Source: Agrobacterium fabrum (GTDB taxonomy: Bacteria; Pseudomonadota; Alphaproteobacteria; Rhizobiales; Rhizobiaceae). From it: 16,599 nucleotides of DNA. This document shows positions 14,535 to 16,599 of this stretch, piece after piece; the stretch's first letter is position 1, and each line of letters opens with the position of its first letter. A program made the position numbers and the translations under genes. The stretch covers positions 1 through 16,599 of the forward strand of contig QFOL01000056.1 in NCBI GenBank assembly GCA_003241215.1, given 5' to 3'. Under the pieces are notes generated by a model, which did not search any database, was not told the origin of the DNA, and saw only the letters and a program-made list of their open reading frames with translations.

Positions 14535-15341
14535 TTATTCCGCATCCGCTTTGGACAGGACCTCCAGCGTGGGCGTGGAGGTAATATTGTAGCCGCAATC
14601 CACATAATGGCACTCGCCGGTCACGCCGCGCGACAGGTTCGACAGCAGATAAAGCGCCGACCCGCCAATATCGTCGATATCCGCCGTCCGCCGCAGCGGC
14701 GCGTTTTTCTGGTTCCAGGCATAGATCGCGCGTGCATCCGAGATGCCGGCGCCCGCCAGCGTGCGGACCGGGCCGGCCGAGATGGCGTTGACACGGATGT
14801 CGCGCGGGCCGTAATCGGCCGCGAGATAGCGCACGGACGCCTCGAGAGCCGCCTTGGCGACACCCATGACGTTGTAGTTCGGAATGACGCGCTGTGAACC
14901 ATTATAGGTCAGCGTCAGCATTGAGCCGCCATTGGTCATCAGTTCGGCGGCGCGCTTGGCGATTTCCGTGAACGAGAAGCAGGAAATGACCATGGTGCGG
15001 CTGAAATTGTCGCGTGTCGTATCCGCATAGAGACCCTTCAGCTCGTTCTTGTCGGAAAAGCCGATGGCGTGCACGACAAAATCGAGCGAGCCCCATTTTT
15101 CGCGGATCGTTGCAAACAATGCGTCGACCGAGGCGATGTCCTCGACGTCGCACGGCACGATGAAATCGGAGCCGAGCTCGGCGGCAAGCGGCTTTACACG
15201 CTTGCCGAGCGCTTCGCCCTGATAGGTGAAGGCCATTTCCGCGCCCTGTGCCGCAAGCGCCTTGGAAATGCCCCAGGCGATCGAGTGATTGTTTGCGACG
15301 CCCATGATGAGGCCGCGTTTACCCTGCATGATGCCGTTCAT
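14535..15341 (-). CDS. fabI: Enoyl-[acyl-carrier-protein] reductase (NADH), FabI family
   Basis: Catalyses the last reduction of each elongation cycle of type II fatty acid synthesis, trans-2-enoyl-ACP to acyl-ACP. It is a Rossmann-fold short-chain dehydrogenase with GVANNHSIAWGI at the nucleotide-binding turn and the FabI triad form Tyr146, Tyr156, Lys163 (in PNYNVMGVAK). With the ATG at 15341 (268 residues) these numbers equal those of E. coli FabI, which supports that start over the in-frame TTG at 15347. HAIGF keeps the Gly of the triclosan-contact loop. It follows fabB by 6 bases and a terminator lies 25 bases downstream. Rhizobia often carry more than one FabI, so it may not be the only one. 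Confidence 0.95.
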   Translation of the reverse strand: MNGIMQGKRGLIMGVANNHSIAWGISKALAAQGAEMAFTYQGEALGKRVKPLAAELGSDFIVPCDVEDIASVDALFATIREKWGSLDFVVHAIGFSDKNELKGLYADTTRDNFSRTMVISCFSFTEIAKRAAELMTNGGSMLTLTYNGSQRVIPNYNVMGVAKAALEASVRYLAADYGPRDIRVNAISAGPVRTLAGAGISDARAIYAWNQKNAPLRRTADIDDIGGSALYLLSNLSRGVTGECHYVDCGYNITSTPTLEVLSKADAE

Positions 15342-15347
15342 GGGCAA

Positions 15348-16571
15348 TTATCCGTTATGACGCTGGAAGACGAGCGTGGCGTTGGTGCCGCCGAAGCCGA
15401 AGGAATTGGAAAGGATGGTGTCGATCTTGGCGTTGTCGATGCGGCTGCGAACGATCGGAACGCCTGTGAACTCCGGATCGAGCTCGGAAATATGCGCACT
15501 TTCGCCGATGAAGCGTTCCTGCATCATCAACAGGCCGTAGATCGATTCCTGCACGCCGGCGGCACCGAGCGAGTGGCCGGTGAGCGACTTGGTCGACTGG
15601 ATATGCGGGATCTTGTCGCCGAAGACTTCGCGGATCGCGCCGATTTCCTTGCTGTCGCCAACCGGCGTCGAGGTGCCGTGGGTATTGATGTAGTCGATAT
15701 CGCCCTTGACGGTGGAAAGCGCCTGCCGCATGCAGCGGATCGCGCCTTCGCCCGAAGGGGCAACCATGTCGTAACCGTCGGAGGTGGCGCCATAACCGAC
15801 GATCTCGGCATAAATCTTCGCGCCGCGCGCCTTTGCATGTTCCAGCTCTTCGAGAACCAGAACACCCGCGCCGCCGGCAATCACGAAACCGTCGCGGTTG
15901 ACGTCATAGGCGCGCGAGGCAACGCTCGGCGTCTCGTTATATTTGGACGACATGGCGCCCATGGCGTCGAAGAGGTTGGACATGGACCAGTCGAGATCCT
16001 CATGGCCGCCCGCGAACATCACGTCCTGCTTGCCCCACTGGATCATTTCCGCGGCGTTGCCGATGCAATGCGCCGAGGTCGAGCAGGCAGACGAGATGGA
16101 ATAGTTGACGCCGTGGATCTTGAACCAGGTGGCAAGTGTGGCCGAAGCGGTGGAAGACATGGCTTTCGGCACGGCGAAGGGGCCGATGCGCTTCGGGCTG
16201 TTGTTCTTCAGCGTAATGTCTGCGGCTTCGACGATGGTGCGGGTGGAGGGGCCGCCCGAACCCATGATGATGCCGGTGCGCTCATTGCCGCTGATGTCGC
16301 TCTCTTCGAGACCGGAATCGGCGATCGCCTGCTTCATGGCCACATGGTTCCACGCGCCGCCCTGCGACAGGAAGCGCATGGCGCGGCGGTCGACCAGATC
16401 GGTCGGGTCGAGAGACGGCTTGCCCCAGACCTGGCATTTGAAACCGTGTTCGGCGAAATCCGGCGAAAATGAAATGCCGGATTTGGCATTGCGCAACGAT
16501 GCGGTGACTTCAGCGGCATCACCGCCGATGGAAGAAACAATACCGAGGCCGGTGACAACAACTCGTCTCAT
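15348..16571 (-). CDS. fabB: 3-oxoacyl-[acyl-carrier-protein] synthase I
   Basis: Condenses malonyl-ACP with acyl-ACP; FabB is the isozyme needed to elongate unsaturated intermediates made by FabA. The 407-residue thiolase-fold protein has the Cys-His-His triad at Cys163 (SSACSTSA), His298 ([10 protein letters not shown]) and His333 ([10 protein letters not shown]), the same numbering as E. coli FabB. It ends in the family signature [14 protein letters not shown]. The ATG has an AAAAGG site 8 bases upstream. The fabB-fabI order is that of rhizobial fabA-fabB-fabI clusters, so fabA is expected just beyond the right edge; it cannot be seen here. FabF is the alternative, but the exact triad numbering and the context favour FabB. 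Confidence 0.95.
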   Translation of the reverse strand: MRRVVVTGLGIVSSIGGDAAEVTASLRNAKSGISFSPDFAEHGFKCQVWGKPSLDPTDLVDRRAMRFLSQGGAWNHVAMKQAIADSGLEESDISGNERTGIIMGSGGPSTRTIVEAADITLKNNSPKRIGPFAVPKAMSSTASATLATWFKIHGVNYSISSACSTSAHCIGNAAEMIQWGKQDVMFAGGHEDLDWSMSNLFDAMGAMSSKYNETPSVASRAYDVNRDGFVIAGGAGVLVLEELEHAKARGAKIYAEIVGYGATSDGYDMVAPSGEGAIRCMRQALSTVKGDIDYINTHGTSTPVGDSKEIGAIREVFGDKIPHIQSTKSLTGHSLGAAGVQESIYGLLMMQERFIGESAHISELDPEFTGVPIVRSRIDNAKIDTILSNSFGFGGTNATLVFQRHNG

Positions 16572-16599
16572 GAAAGGGACCTTTTCTTAAGATTTCGGC

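Noticed and set aside
15069..16472. 467-codon plus-strand ORF opposite fabB and fabI
   Set aside because: Antisense to two genes with intact catalytic residues; its sequence shows no family.
16572..16599. End of an upstream fabA
   Set aside because: A minus-strand TAA occurs at 16589-16587, but two or three codons are too few to identify a gene.

Overview
The window looks like the chromosome of an alphaproteobacterium of the Rhizobiaceae, most likely Agrobacterium or close kin. This rests on the dense GC-rich coding, the character of the quinol oxidase and FabB/FabI proteins, and the fabB-fabI order. I have run no search, so the genus is an inference from recognition.

Layout. (1) Positions 1-3832, minus strand: a cytochrome bo3 ubiquinol oxidase operon, cyoA-cyoB-cyoC-cyoD; only the first 15 codons of cyoD fall inside the window. 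(2) Positions 3833-4137: a divergent intergenic region with promoters for cyo and for a plus-strand MFS transporter, plus several dyads. (3) Positions 4138-5460: the MFS (MHS-type) transporter, closed by a strong intrinsic terminator. (4) Positions 5536-5867: a long leader with a candidate promoter, a T-N11-A dyad, a 32-codon small ORF beginning MRTTTIIIC behind a good ribosome binding site, and several hairpins. (5) Positions 5868-13132: two translationally coupled plus-strand genes, a very large divergent glutamate synthase alpha-subunit homologue and a CysJ-type NADPH diflavin reductase. (6) Positions 13157-14343, minus strand: two overlapping TadE-like pilus-assembly genes with no other tad gene in view. 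(7) Positions 14482-16571, minus strand: fabB and fabI with a terminator after fabI.

The most unusual part is the 5868-13132 pair. The large protein has every catalytic block of a glutamate synthase large subunit: N-terminal-Cys glutaminase, central domain, FMN/Fe-S synthase domain and GXGXG helix. It also carries an inserted segment of about 100 residues, a C-x5-C-x3-C iron-sulfur loop in place of the usual C-x5-C-x4-C, and about 195 extra C-terminal residues. The usual partner GltD is absent. Its place is taken, through an ATGA overlap, by a complete NADPH-FAD-FMN diflavin reductase. The simplest reading is an alternative glutamate-synthase-like enzyme that receives electrons from a CysJ-type module. 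The leader peptide, hairpins and dyad suggest dedicated regulation.

The other genes are standard: the oxidase oxidises ubiquinol in the inner membrane, and FabB/FabI act in type II fatty acid synthesis. I see no rRNA, tRNA, insertion sequence or CRISPR array.
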